Assembly: GCA_023105745.1 (NCBI GenBank)
Contig: JALGQZ010000008.1
Span: 49,404,618 to 49,468,617, forward strand
Length of the DNA: 64,000 nt
Source: Austropuccinia psidii
Taxonomy: Eukaryota > Basidiomycota > Pucciniomycetes > Pucciniales > Sphaerophragmiaceae
Reading direction: 5' to 3'
Shown: piece after piece, positions 25,732 to 39,035 of the stretch
Position numbering within the stretch: position 1 is the stretch's first letter
Layout: every line of letters starts with the position of its first letter
Made by a program: the position numbers and the translations under genes
Notes under the pieces: generated by a model
What the model was told of the DNA's origin: nothing
Databases searched by the model: none
Seen by the model: the letters and a program-made list of their open reading frames with translations, nothing else

Positions 25732-27126
25732 TGTCAGGCTGATCTATGAAGAGGTGATAATAACAGTATTTTGAACCTAAACTATGGCTGTGACATGGAT
25801 AATAATGATAAAAAAAGGTTTTAAATAAAATATAGTGGCTTTGATAAAGGATTCTAGTGGTGGTGAGCACTGTTGAAAGCCCTGGATGCAGCTTTATCAA
25901 TTAGATTATTATGATAAAGTCAAAAATAATGAATATTATAATTATACCTGATTGTTTCCAAAAGTCTAACTTTTTTGATAGTTTTACTACTTAGGAATTC
26001 AAGAGCAAGATGGGTATTCCTCTTTTGGGCAGAGAAAGGTCCTTTTTTATCCTGAAATTGGGTGAAAAGGTTCTCTAGACCATTTCACGTGGATGAAGTA
26101 AAGATCTTTTACTTCAGAGTATGGCTTGTGGTTTCCACAATTCCTTTATAATATTTATTGGGGTAAGATGTGGTTTTGAAGCCACATCTGGGCAGTTTTC
26201 ACCAATACAGGGTTAAAATATTCATTTGGGACCACACAGCCCTCTTCTGATGTGTATGATGCATAGAATTCTGTATAGAACGTGTATTGGACCCCTATTT
26301 TTAATGAACTATGAGGTATTGAAGTATAAATATGCTTCCTCTTCTGTTTGACACCTCATAATCATGGCTATGGGATATTATCCCACAGAAAAGGTGTATT
26401 GGCCCAAATGTGGGATTTTAACCTTAAAACTGCTATAGCGTTTTCAGTATTTGAGATATTGAGCTTAAATTTGCTTCATTGTGTATCCCTAGATGGGATC
26501 TACATAATGTTACCTCATTTGGTATGGCAAAGGTACTCCATATACAATACTTGTTATTCAGATATATCATTTTCTCAATATCTGTATCAAGCTTGTTTGC
26601 TCCATAACTTTTTTTCTAGATGAGATATGGGGAAATGAATGGCACCATCAAATATCCCTGAGTTTTCTCTTCTAAAAAGGACCCTACTTTGAGTATCTCA
26701 CACTAAGATTGTAGAAGTTAGATGAGAGGTGAATATTTCATTCACCCTTTTTGGCCTTATTTTTTCCATAACTTCTGTAGTTTTTGGTGTTAGGTAAATT
26801 TGGCTAGTACCATTAGATAGCCTTGGCTTATAATATAAATTTGAATACCCATATTCTGGGGTTAAGCTTCTTCCTCTGGATTTCAGATGGGAGGTGAAAA
26901 TTAAGGTTTATGCTCAGCAACAAATTTGAGCAGGAATAACTTTGTTATTCTTTGTCCTATGATGATGGGACTTGTATATTTTGAACAAGGTGAGTTTCCT
27001 CTTTCTTTTGATACCTTTTGAGATGGTTTGGCTCAGCTTCATGTTCTGGTGGTATCTTGGCTCTACCATTGGTTTATGGTATTTGGCTGTCATGCTTGTG
27101 CTCTGGTTTTGAGTCACAGGTTAACA
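25732..27126. repeat. Solo-LTR-like insert in element F (1395 bp), TSD CCT(A/G)T
   Basis: Starts TGTCAGG and ends GTTAACA. The flanks are CCTAT (25727-25731) and CCTGT (27127-27131), identical but for one transition. Joining them restores the frame that runs into RIPKIQK. ORFs inside it are short and not recognised. Confidence 0.7.
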
Positions 27127-27842
27127 CCTGTAGCTTGAGGAATATGGTTTCCTCCATTTCTTTTTCTTTTTCTTCTTCCCTTCTTGGGGAGGCTGGTTGG
27201 CTCAAGGATTCCTGGTAGAAGCTACTGGGGCTTCTTCCTTTCTTTCCTCCCTCTTTTTGGAATGGTACTACTTTATCTCTTTGATTTGAGTCTTGGATGA
27301 TAGTAGATTCCGTCAATTGGAGTATCTCACTATTTTCTCCTCTTTGAGGAATTTTTTCAGGATGTTCCAGGAGTTCATCACTCCTTGGTATATTTGTGGC
27401 AACATTTCCCAATACTTGTCCTTTTACACTGTGTAATACGACTTTTACTGGCACATATAAATGTCTATTTGAGCACTCTGAATGTGACTTATATCTGTTT
27501 GAGTTACTCATACTTATTTCTAAATCTGGCTCAGATATTATGGAAATTTCTGGGACTTGCCTTTGGTATCTGGCACTTCCTTGTGTGGATTCTGTTCCAC
27601 TGGGGATTTTTCCCTTTCTCTCCCCTTCTGAGGGATTGACTCTACTTCTGAGTCCAGCTCCATCTGAGTGGATGGAGTATTGGGATACTCTTCTAGTAGG
27701 CATAAATAAGCAGATAAAAGAATTTCAGGAAACTCAAAATTCTTTTTGTGGAAATTTAAAGAGAGGTACTCACCTTCAGAGTCCTGATTAGTGGGTCCTG
27801 GAAAAACTGATTTCTTAGCTTTCCTTTTTTTATTGAAAACAG
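27127..27842 (-). pseudogene. Leader exon, intron and Gag N-terminus of element F
   Basis: Minus strand: exon end PGPTNQDSE at 27774, donor AAG|GTGAGT (27768-27773), acceptor CCTACTAG (ending 27693), an 81-nt intron. The frame a ATG (27701-27703, MPTRRVSQYS) lies inside the intron. Frame a is open for 209 codons and runs into the adjacent insert. Frame b, entered by splicing, begins with an acidic segment (QMELDSEVESIPQKG) and then carries several stops, so it is dead in this copy. Confidence 0.6.
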
Positions 27843-27869
27843 GTGTTGGAGCAATAAAACTCCAACAAT

Positions 27870-29438
27870 ACCTTGAAAATAATTGGTAGAGTTATTTGAC
27901 TGATTAGTTGTGGCTTTAAAAGATTGAAATTGAGTTTTAGAAGCAATACAACAATGTAATAGTTGATAATTTCTGGAAGTAATTCATTTTCATTATTTCA
28001 CTTCCTTCTGATTGATTTGAAATATTTAAGACCCTTAAGAGAATATTATAACTAATACTTACTTGTTGGTACTAATGATATGATTGAATTATGAGGGTAT
28101 TTGGAACAAAGAGCAAGAGGAGGCTTCTTTTAAATCAACAACATCTCACATAGGTTTGCCATGGAGCAAACAGAAAACTAATTACTGAGAAACTAATTAT
28201 CCTTTTTATATTATTTTTTACATCACTTTTTGTCATATGAGATTATCATAATTACTTAACTAAGTCATTTTATGTGACTACAAACCAAATTATGGTTAAT
28301 AAATAAAGGAGTAACAACTTTTAATATTATTTCATTTAAAAATGAACATTAATTTGCAAAGTTATCAATTTTTTGGAAATTCCATCACAGACTGTATCTT
28401 CTGTGAACTTTTTAAGATTCAGTGTTTCATATGGAATCATCAAAAATGGACTGGAAGTAAAGCCTTTAATTTGAATTATGAAGTCATAGTTATTTTGATT
28501 TTTTTATTGATTGTCCTTTTCTCCATTGGTCCTAGAGCCTTCAGAAAGATTCATAAATAATTGTATTTTTAATGAATATTTGAAGTTCTTACCTTGTTTC
28601 TGCATAGGAAAACAAATAGCAAAGTAATAGCTGGTTGCCATGAGGTAAATGCATGGATACTGGTACCAAAAGGGTTCCAATTACTCTTTTAAGGTTTATC
28701 CAGGGAAATAATTCATAATTGACATGGTTATAGGAGTCAGAGTTGCTCATTAACTCCTTATCACATCAAAATAGCATTGTATTTGCTATTTTCTTATCAT
28801 TTAATGGGAATTTAACTTGGTAACCAAGCTACCAAAAGGTTTTAATGGACTAATTGAGCCATGATAACCCATGGATTCAAGATTTAGAGCTATCCCCACC
28901 TCAGAGGTCTCAGAAGCTGGGTACCCTTTCTCTCTTTGATGTCTTTTGTCCCCCTTAGCTATTTTCACATCAAAAATAGTAACTCAGGCTTAATACTGAT
29001 ATCCACTACAGGTGTATCAAAACTCTATGTAATAATACAGTAATATTAAGGGTCACAAACATGAATAACACTATTATTAGTGTATATGTAACATGAGATT
29101 TCTCACATTCCCATTATTTCTGCATGGAATTCAGAAAAATAAAAATTTTCAAAATTCTTTTATGTGGTGTTGAAGTATTTTCCATATTACCACCTCATAG
29201 AGTTCATGTAAGCTTATTCACTTTATGGAGTTACCAAGGGTGAATTTTTGTTCAGAATCCAAATCTTGCCTTAAATCCATAGATTTACCTGCTCATAAAA
29301 AAAGTTATTCCTCTTTTCTAGAATAAAAATTGATGAATTTTGAATATATTCATGACTTGTGGCTTATGCATAGTTAAGAATTTCTTTTAGTATTAATGGT
29401 GGCCTATTTGGTATGTAAAATATACCTCAAGGCTCACA
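27870..29438 (-). repeat. Truncated, diverged family II LTR
   Basis: The minus strand begins TGTGAGCCTTGAGGTA at 29438 and aligns with the family II LTRs over about 1.55 kb, at roughly four-fifths identity by eye, before fading near 27870. The remaining 350 bp or so of the LTR end, and any PBS, are missing. It is more likely an older solo or broken LTR than the 5' LTR of element F, whose own 3' LTR is very different. Confidence 0.7.
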
Positions 29439-31612
29439 GATGACTAGGATTTCATACTGATAGGATGATGAGGCTATTAAACAGTTGTAATCCATCATAT
29501 TGTAAAATACCAAATTAATTGAGCCTTAATTTTTTCTAAGCTTCTGAACAAATACAATCAATAGAACAAAACAATGTAATTTGATTTTTTTATTTATAAA
29601 ATGAAATTGTGTTTTTTATTTCTCATACAGTGTGAAAATTAGCAAAAGAATGCATCTGCTCATTGCAGTTTTGGATTGGCTGTGGCAGGCCAGCCCAAGC
29701 CCAAGTAATTTTGACTATGGGTCAGTCACTGACTTACAGCATTCTTCTGTTACACCACAAAAGCTTCCAGATTTCATACTCATAAAGAGTAGATTGTCAC
29801 TGGTCAATAGGCCATATTGAGCTTCTAGAGGAAGATTTATTGACAAAAGGGAAAATTACAGTCTACTAAGAGTTTTCCTGTGATTGGAGATGTTGTTTTT
29901 TCATGAGAGTCAGTCTTCTACTTAATATGGACTAAGAATGCATATCCATTTCCCAAGATTTTCCAAGAAAGCCTCCACATTGTAAAACTTTGGGAACCCA
30001 TGAGAACTCTCAATGAAATGTCTATCATATTTCAGACTAAATGGTCATATTTGAAGTGTTTTGGTAAGGGATTCACTGAGTGTGCAGCCTTGATACAATT
30101 TCAGAAACAGTTTAGTTGGAGAACAAAAAAGAAGAAATGATGAAACACAAAGGTGAACCAAATTGGAAGAACGGAAGCTGGCTAGTCAAGTTAGAAAACT
30201 GAAGTGGGGCACCCAAATCTTCATTCGGAGGCTTATTGGAAGGCACTATACTGTAGAATAACCTGATACCGTATTCTGCCTTTATCCCATCGTACCGAAT
30301 TCATACGATAGAATGAAATCGTAATTTCCTTAGACAGAGTATGCTTCTCTGCTTGCTACTTTCTGGCAGTTCACATTTAACACACTATCACCTAATCTTG
30401 TAAAAGCTAAGGTTATTGAAACTTTGCATAAATTTGATCAAGCATAGAGTTATAATGCCATTTTACTTGAAAAAGAACCACAGTAGACCAAAAGAATTTT
30501 GATCAGGCTATATCAAAACAACCGAACTAGCAAATCGTGCGTTTGACGAGGTTTTATTATAGGAAAGACCAAGCAGTATGGTTCGTTGCGAGAATTACTT
30601 TCAGCTCTAGTTCCATTATCCAATTGAAGTGTAAGTTTTTGTCATCGAGAAGACGTTATATTGAGCTCTGCCAAAGGCGCCTGAAAATTAATGGCCAGAC
30701 CTATGATGAAATATATAAATGGCAGTTGTCTTCCATTGATCAGAGTCCAGCTCGAGTGGGTCTGAAGCTCATAAAAGAAAGGAGACAAATCACCCGACAT
30801 CAATGTTATGGCTGGTGTTGAACCCATAAGAGATGTTTGGATCATGGCATATTCCTTAAAGACCCCTCCTCACCCAGTTTCAAGAATTGCAGCCCCTCTG
30901 GGCTGCCTTTCGACCACGTTCGCTTCTGGAGTTTTTGCTTCGCAGTTAGTTTCCCTGATTTTTTTTGCCTCAAGCCAGAAAGCTTCAGGCACCTAGGCGA
31001 TTGCAATAAGCTTCCTAAACGAGGTTCTCATTTTCAAATACATCTTGTCACGCCAACTTTGGAAGTGTGTTCACCATAGGTATCTTGGCTGGCATACTGG
31101 CTGGCTGGGAGGAGTTGACTCGATTTTCATAAACTGAAAATAAGCTCCGTGGGCGAAAAGGTGATAAGCTGGCTCGATAAGGGCAGCTGCTCAACATGTT
31201 TTTCTCTCAATGTAAATTATTTTCGTCTTATCAACCTGGTATCAGTACCTTTTGAGTTCCAGCTAAAAGGACCGAGGATATCGAAAATCGCATGTAGTCA
31301 AAAGCGTTAGAGGGTATTTTCTAGCTGGAAAGCTGACACTATGTATTGCGGAGTATCTATTGGCTATGAAGCTTATAATGCTCGTTGTATACTCTTACCT
31401 TTATCTCTCACACAAATGACGTGCAGGAGTCGATTCCTTAGGGTCGAAAACCATCCGAGCCAGTGCTGGATGATTTGTTTAGCAGCTTTAAGTGAGAGCT
31501 GCCCAGACTCCTGAGTTATCTTTTTCGCATAAATTTGTGCACCTTTTGCGACAAGATCTCTGCCTTGCTTTCTATCATGCGTCTTTGCATTAATCCCTTA
31601 TTGATTTCAGAA
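29439..31612. other. Unassigned 2.2 kb upstream of the oxidase gene
   Basis: No transposon match seen. From about 30150 CpG becomes visibly commoner. A 94-codon plus-strand ORF (30537-30821) and an overlapping minus one show no recognisable domain. The 5' regulatory region and leader of the oxidase gene must lie in its right part; no specific element could be supported. Confidence 0.5.
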
Positions 31613-33700
31613 ATGAGTTCCGGTCAAAAGCGCGTAGGCTGTTTAAAAGAGCTCTTGGAAAAAACTTTTATAGTCTTCTTTTTGATAGCAAGTTCCTGGA
31701 AGGCTGAGTGCACCCGTCATAGTCCCCTGTACGACTGTCTTTGTGGAAAACTAAAGCCTTCAAAAATTGTCTTTCCTGGTGATTCAACCTTTCCTTTAGC
31801 AACTTTGACATACAACCTTGCAATTAAGCATAACGCAACGGGAATCGTCTACCCTTCAGCGCCAGATGATGTTGCTGAAGCTGTCAAATGTGCCTCTCGA
31901 TTTGGGGTTCCGTTGGTTGCGCGAAGTGGCGGTCATTCTTATGCTAGTTTCAGCTCGTCTTCTGGCAGCTTGATAATTGATGTGACGAACTTCAAAGAGT
32001 TTTCCTTTTCATCCAATCACGTGGGTGAAGTGGATGAAGCAGTAAAAATCGGTGCCGGACTGAGGTTCGTAGACGGGTTTCTCTTTTGTCCTTTTTTTGC
32101 AAGGAATACCCAAACATCCTTGCACACCACCAGGTTGGGCGACTTGGAATTGGCCCTTCAACCTCATGAAAGGGCTCTTGCCCATGGTGGGTGCCCTTAC
32201 ATCGGTAAGCCAACGAGCTCTTTGGTAATTCCCACCTTGCTCATAGCCTGAGCTATGGGATCGCTCTCTTTTCAGGGGTATCCGGCCATGCCTCTTGTGG
32301 TGGCTTTGGAGTGGGCTCGAGAATGTGGGGACTCTTTTTGGATCAAGTCCTCCAATTGGAAGTTGTTACCGCCAACGGGACTATCCTTACAACATCCGAG
32401 AAAGCCTATCCTGATTTGTTTTTTGTAAGGTTCCCGCTGTCCCGTTATCCACAAAGATGCCAACCATGCTGATAAAAAAATTTGCGATATAGGCAATGAG
32501 AGGCGCTGGGTCGTCGTTCGGTATTATAACTTCCCTTACCCTCAGAACTCATGCTGCCCCACGCAAGGTCATTCAATTTGAAATTAGCTATCGCTTACAA
32601 GACCCAAAAACAACTGCAGCAGTTCTTCATCATTTTCAGAGCTGGGCACTCCATTTGGCCCCTCCTCGATTAAGCATCGGATGGTCAGTAGACCTGACAC
32701 CTCAACCTCAATATCACTACTCCCGCAAACGTGAATTAGTCTGGAGGCTGCGTGGAAGCTATTTCGGAAATAGTGGTCGCTTGAAAAGAATGTTAAAAGA
32801 ATTGACTGATGGTTTCAATATTAGTCCAGAGGAAGAAACAACCCAGCACTTCAATTGGCTAAAAAGCGTGGAAGCGCGAGCAAGGCACGCCACACTTAGC
32901 TCGTCTGGCATTAATCCAAGTAATAATGTCAGTAGTGTGCCAACTTATTTCAGGGTTCTACTTTTCATCAATCAAAAGAACAATAAAAATTTTACGATAA
33001 AGTCATTATCCTTTCGAAAGAGGAAACTGCATCTCTAATTAGAATTTTTTTCCTCTTCAATTTCAAGAATGCAACTTACTATGCCAAATCTCATATTATA
33101 CGCGAATGTGACTTGCTTCGCTATGAGGATTGGCTCGAATTTACCATTAAGATTTATTCGATAATCTTTACCGGGAGATTTTCGCCAAAATTCAGCGGAT
33201 TCCTAGAGCTTGACTTGATTGGAGGAAGCTACGAAGGACAGCCTACGGGTGTGAAGCACTTCTCAAGTTCGACCAGCTCTTTTGGACCACGCGATGCGTT
33301 ACTTCTTTTTCAAATAGGAGGTTACGGGCCAAACGATACTGACAAGAGCCACCTCGAAGGCATGATGGCTCTTAAAAAATGGGCACAGCTGCTTTATGAG
33401 AACGTTGGAGGTGGTCAAAAGGAAATGACAGGCTACAACTGTTATATTGAGTGAGTCTTCGTATAATTTTGTTTGTCCCTTTTTCTTGACATCATTGAGT
33501 TTAGTAAAGTTCTTGACGATATGTAAAATTATTTATTACTTCCAAACGTGCGGCCTGGTAAAAAACTCAGCTCCGAGTTTTCCGCCGAAAGAGCACACAG
33601 GGAATACTTTGGTGCTGTCAAAACGGAAAAGTTGAAAGAGATGAAACTCGATTGGGACCCCAAAGGGTTGTTTCATAACCCTCATACTTTTTCCATATAG
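31613..33700 (+). CDS. Secreted berberine-bridge-enzyme-like FAD-linked oxidase, six exons, intact
   Basis: Predicted exons 31613-32064, 32134-32204, 32276-32424, 32493-32927, 33068-33450 and 33571-33700 give 539 residues with no internal stop. The start chosen is MSSGQKR, followed by a hydrophobic stretch (TFIVFFLIASSW), so a signal peptide is likely. The FAD-binding PCMH-type domain shows ARSGGHSY, whose His108 would carry the 8-alpha histidyl flavin link, and HGGCPYIG, whose Cys171 would make the second (6-S-cysteinyl) link, then CGGFGVGSRMWGL. The C-terminal BBE motif region is GYNCYID...FHNP. The family oxidises carbohydrates (AA7 glucooligosaccharide oxidases) or alkaloids; the substrate here is unknown. 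Introns are 69, 71, 68, 140 and 120 nt. The donor of intron 4 (GTCAGT at 32928) is the least certain junction. It stands alone among transposons. Confidence 0.85.
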
Positions 33701-34695
33701 ATGAAATGTTGTATTTGATTTCATCCCAATGATTAGTAGCTTCAATATGGCAAAGGGAAATAAACATGCTCAATTTCTCAGAATGTTAGGAGTTTTGCCT
33801 TGCGGCAAATTACACTAATTATATGCAGAGAAGTGACCAATAGGTGCACAACTGAAATGATGACATATGCATGTAAATAACTATATGGTGATATTCTAGG
33901 AAACAAATCAACATTCAAAGAGTTATTCAAAACAGCTTTATGATATACTTCATTGTTGACCCATTAAGATTATTTTTGGGCCGATATTAACTAAATAACC
34001 AGATTCTTTTTTTTTACAAAAACCAGAGGCCAATTCACATAGGCAATATAAAATAGGAATACCCGTAATATCTGTTTCAGATAGTTGTCTTTCGTCTTGA
34101 AAAAAATTTTCCAGCCTTGGGCCTGAAAAAGTTACTTTCCCCTTTTTTAAATGTTCTTTCTCACGTTGTTTATTTTCAAGTGAAAATCTTTTCGGATATC
34201 TGAAACTTTTAAAAAACTAAAGTGATACTGCATTAAAATCATGAGCTGTAAGGTAGAAGAGTAGAGAGACAAAAGTTACCTAAAGGTGAACAACTAATCT
34301 ATAACAGGAGACTAATCACTTATGTGTACAACGTAGTGTTGAGCTAACAAACAGAGGTATAGTGAGAATGTTAGTAATGTGACTGAGTATAGTTCAGGTT
34401 ATCAGTCGTACCTAAAGTTACTATCTATTAAGCCTATGTGTTAAAACAGTGCTGTTTTACAGCTAAGAGAGAATATATAGAGAATACTTATACATAAAGA
34501 AGAAAAGGTTAGTAAATCAAAGGCTGGAGTTGTAAACTTGTAAGATAACCAATCACCACTGCTGATTACATTTTGGTATTGGATATACAGGTTCTGGAAG
34601 TCTTCTGGTGATGAGTTTACAAAAGATGAGTTATAGTTCAAACGGCGTGGTGGTGATTTGGATAAAGGTAGATGTGATTTCATTAAATACCCGTC
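33701..34695. other. 3' flank of the oxidase gene, no feature called
   Basis: AT-rich, no ORF of interest and no LTR match. No convincing polyadenylation signal could be singled out. Confidence 0.5.
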
Positions 34696-34744
34696 AGATC
34701 AGTGTGTGATCTTAACCCCGCGCTACCTGTACTGGTAGCGCGGG
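34696..34744. other. Two adjacent hairpins, one GC-rich
   Basis: AGATCA (34696-34701) pairs with TGATCT (34707-34712). CCCGCGCTACC (34717-34727) pairs perfectly with GGTAGCGCGGG (34734-34744) around a 6-nt loop. The 11-bp GC-rich stem is out of keeping with its AT-rich surroundings. Function unknown. Confidence 0.7.
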
Positions 34745-37700
34745 CATATCTTTTTCTCAATTCACTCTGTTTGCTCACGGACCGGGATAGGTCTACCAGT
34801 TTTCCAATATCTCCTTCAGATTTTTGAAATAGATTTTTTAATTTCAAAGCTTAATGAGCTCTTTTATGGAGGTTCTTTACTTTTGGTCTTTATTTTCTTA
34901 TTTCGGACAATTTTTCTGTTTTTTTGATCAATTTAAGGCTTCATTCATATCATCTGGTTTTTATAACCAGGTAATCTCTTTTGAAAATTTATTCAGGAAA
35001 GAGAAATTTGGCGAGATTATTTTCAAGTAAATATTGAAAGTCTAATTTTTGAATAAGGTCCTATTTGGTTATGATATTAAATCCAACTTGCTTTTTTTTC
35101 TCGTATTTGACTCTTTTCATGAGAGAATTCATTTCTATTAATGAAACGATAGGTTTTGGGATTTGTGAAATTCTCTTGAAAATAATGAAATAAAAAAAGG
35201 ATGGCAAACAGAATTCACCTTTTTGATTTATATATCTCCAAAGATATATCATGGTATTTCTTATTAATCATACATAAAAAATGTAAAGAGTTTATAATAC
35301 TCATTGTTTTATATATTAGCTTTAAATATATGTTCATCATTGTTTTTTAATTATAATACTCAAGCTAAATGTATATAGACCCATATATTGTTTAATTTTC
35401 AAATTCAAATTCATTTTGATTACTAAAAAACCTGTTCAATTATTAAAATCCACACAAGATTTGAAGACTCCGGCACTTCAAAGTTGCTGTATATTTTTTA
35501 GAGAAATGCAATAGATAATCAGTAATTAAAGTAAAATTTATTATAATAATTTCTAGCATTTTTTTCGATGTTTTGATGTAAGTTTCATCAGGGAAATCAG
35601 GCCATAATCAGCATCCTGATATGCTGAGGAACACCAAACTGTACTAGAAATATAGATTTCAATTCCATGTGTTTTTTATTTTGAATATGCGCTTTATGGA
35701 GTTGAGATCATCAATAACTCACCTAAAATGGTTCTAATAGAGATTTTTATAGCCCAAATATATTCTTCATTCTCAAGCTCTCTATATGATTTGATGTTGA
35801 AAAACTAATTTCAGACCAAGTGAGAAAAAAACTTCGTCTTGCTTGAATAGAGGGGTGTAAATATTAATTTGGGTAAAATTCACTAGTATTTATTTTGGGA
35901 ACAGTGGAATTTTTCACCCATAGTGGCATAAATCTTCTAGGATCATTTGAATCTATTAATATCACAAAATAAGATATAGGTTAAGGTTGAAATATAGTGA
36001 ACATAATTGACAACAAAAAAAAGAGAAACTGAAACAGAAATTACTCTCGTAAAATCACATAACTCCAAGTATCTACAGCTTATATCCAGGTAAATTGGAA
36101 CTTCCAATATCCATATTATCTTGTCTATGGAGATCTTTTATTTAATGGATTCAATTTTAACCGCTAATCCTAGGTTATTAATTCAACATATTACATTTTT
36201 AGCTTTAATAGATACTTTTATAAGACTGATAAAGTTTCTTCGCAATTTATCTCAACCAACGAATTTATCTTTGGATATTAATTCACTTTTTTATTGTTTC
36301 AAATAATCAAGAGCTCTATTTTTTAAATCCAACAAAGTCATTAAGAACTAAATTATTTTTAATTGAATTTTTTGAAGGGGCACATACTCTTAAAGTTCTT
36401 CTGGAAATGAACTTGATAATAAAAATCTAAAATATTACAAAAATTTAAAGTGAATTTGTGATTTTATGAATGATTATATATAATTTAGTTTTTAAAGTAA
36501 TTGGTTTAGATCATATAAAAAATGAAATTCTTTGTCTTGAAGTTAAAATTAGGATTTGTACATATCTGAGCATATCAAACAACTGAAATTTATATGAAAA
36601 TGGAATAATAAATTTTATTTAAGCTAGCAGAGCATTCATTATTTCATAATAGCCATCTGTAAGAGACTCTTTGGAATCATTTGGAATGTATAGCTTCTAT
36701 GAGAGTTGTAGAATTACTTTGTAGCCCCTTCAAGTATTTTGATTTAGCTTTTGGAAAATATGTTTTAAATTGAATATCTATACCTTCCTTTCCCAAAGCC
36801 TTATATAATACATTCCGAAATTTGGACTGAAAGTCCAAATAAAAAGATATTTTTATCTCAGCGACCAAATATTCTAGTGAGAATTTTAAATATATAAGTT
36901 ATTTTGAACTTGAAATTCCTTCTTTCGTAATGTTTTTGTTAGATTTTTTGCTTCCATATCGAATTTGTATTCCTCATATCCAAGAAAGGAGCCTTGACAG
37001 GTCTTTAAATTTTGTAATTAGTAAGCCAAAATAATAATAAGTATTTCCTCTTCTTGGAGTCATTTGTTTAAAAATCTCTATAGGTATTTATGATTACTGA
37101 GCCTAGAAAAGAGTTATTCTTTGGCCTTGAGATATAAGGAGATATAAAAATAAGGTCACAGAAATATAAAATTTACAATAGTTGAAATAATTCTCTATAC
37201 ACCTATAGGTATTATGACTTGAATGATAATTAAGACCTTCTTATTACTCAATTTAAGTAGGAAATACCATTTCTTTTATTTTAAAATTAACTGTATTTTC
37301 TCGTATCAATCATATATTACATATAAATTTGTTGTAAATATATAGAATGATGTGAGTGTTACAGAATTCTTAGAAAAAAATATTAAAAAAACACGAATGA
37401 TTCACTTTTTATATCTCAGTGACTCTGATAGGTAAAGGTGTGAAGAATCAAGGCCATTAGATTCTTTGAATTAATAAGTCAATTTTGCATATATTTCAAT
37501 TTTAGGAAATATCTTTAACACCAATAATTTCTGAGATACATGAGTATATGCACATTTTACTGTTCTATGAATAAGAAAGGGCTTTGCATGATAATTTTTG
37601 AATTTTGTTTCTAAGACTTTATCAATTGTTTCAGAAAGACCTTTAGAGTATTTTCTATAAAAATAGCAGCCTTCATTTAGCTCTTCATCAGAAAGGGGTA

Positions 37701-39030
37701 GAGTTATGACCACAGACTTGATGAAAGTATATTGTTCTCATTGCTCCTGCTTTCAATCAAATATTAAAAGTTATTCAAAACCATCATAAAAATGAACAGT
37801 GTGCTTTGATAGCTCATAAGTTGATGAATGTGTGATTTATTCCAAGAGATTTCTGGAAGAGATATTCTTGATTGATTTTTTGAATTTCAAATAGAAAGAA
37901 GAAGTTATCTGTTAGGAAAACCTTTATTGGAAATAAATCTTTGATTAAATGATAAATTTCTCTAATATTCTCCTTGATCATATGAAAAGCCTCAAGAATC
38001 CACTCTCATATTATTCCTAATTTTAAGCTTACACAAGGTATAGTGGCTTGATGATAAGGTATGAAAAGTCTTATTTTTTACTATTTCCGATCACAAAAGA
38101 ATATTTTCATGATAATAGCCTTATTGAATAAGTAAGCCTCTCTTTTTTGAGCCTGAAAAAAATAACTAAATATTGGGGATAATAAAATCATTCCATGTCA
38201 TTATCACATTGGGAAACATCCTTATATACCAGTAAGCTTATTTGAGAAATATTTTGTATTTAAAAATAAGCTCATAGAAAGAAAAACTCATTGAAAGTAC
38301 AATAAAAGCTAGAAATTTATTAAAATAGAGGGAATTGACAAAATTTATTGCCCCTGTTTATTCTGTAACAATATCATAAAATTAAAATTAAGTACCTGTT
38401 TCTAATACCTATTTTGCTTTGAAAAAGAGATATGAGTTTTTCTGATTATTAAGTGAGACCGAAATCCTGTGACTATGTTCCAGAGCTAAATAATGAAACG
38501 ACCAAACACCATTTATTATTATCAAAGCTTACATAGGCTAAAGTCTCTCATACAGTCACAAGTCTGAGAGAAGGAAAATTTACCACCATAATATGCACCT
38601 CTAATCCAAATGTAATATGAAAGGACAAAGTTCTTCTAGTGCAAAGAATAAACTGAACATAAATATTAATCTTCCTGGCACATTAATAATTGAGATATAT
38701 CCATCAAGACTTTTCAAATTGATAGAAGCTTTTAATTACTAAATAAGGGCTATCCAGTGGTGCCAATCACTTGTCTGTAGGACCATTAACCACCAAAAAA
38801 GCTGTCCCTTCTGGCAGGGGTAGGAGGGCCAACCCAGATCCAATTGGGTTTCAACCTGAGTAGTAACCCTGGTCCTAACCTTGAATATTTTCACAAACAA
38901 TTTGGTGATTTGGAATGTTAACAAATTGAAAGAGAATATCTTGGGTTTCCGATGATTTTTTTCTTACTAATTCAAAAGATATACACTTCTTAATAATTCA
39001 ATATAAAGTATATTATTGGATGAAAATTTC
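34745..39030. other. Unassigned AT-rich 4.3 kb left of element B
   Basis: Only short ORFs (up to 80 codons, e.g. 37471-37713 minus), none recognisable. No LTR, PBS or polymerase motif seen. Possibly old transposon debris or ordinary intergenic DNA. Confidence 0.5.
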
Positions 39031-39035
39031 CTTAA

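Larger units (their letters stand above)
16562..27842 (-). mobile_element. Ty3/gypsy element F, family III, 5'-truncated and doubly interrupted
   Basis: Minus-strand order from right to left: leader exon and intron (27693-27842), Gag N-terminus (27127-27703), insert (25732-27126), Gag-protease (23696-25731), insert (21809-23695), RT/RNase H/integrase (18600-21808), PPT, 3' LTR (16562-18532). The 5' LTR, PBS and most of the leader are missing; at about 27842 the sequence passes into an unrelated family II LTR. Many stops and indels make it the most decayed large copy in the window. Confidence 0.85.

Noticed and set aside
27843..27866. GTTGGAG...CTCCAAC hairpin as an LTR end
   Set aside because: It starts with TGTTGG but no PBS or target duplication supports it; it may be a chance inverted repeat at a deletion junction.
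27870..29438. 5' LTR of element F
   Set aside because: It aligns with family II, not with F's own 3' LTR at 16562-18532; there is no PBS, and the outer flanks (CAATG, GATGA) do not match.
30537..30821. 94-codon ORF upstream of the oxidase gene
   Set aside because: No recognisable domain, and an overlapping antisense ORF is similar in length; not enough to call a gene.
34714..34748. Possible tRNA gene at the GC-rich hairpin
   Set aside because: No full cloverleaf, no anticodon arm or T-arm in register, and no second half of an acceptor stem.
34745..39030. Minus-strand ORFs of 60-80 codons in the AT-rich gap
   Set aside because: Composition and length fit chance; no homology recognised and no neighbouring exon signals worth calling.
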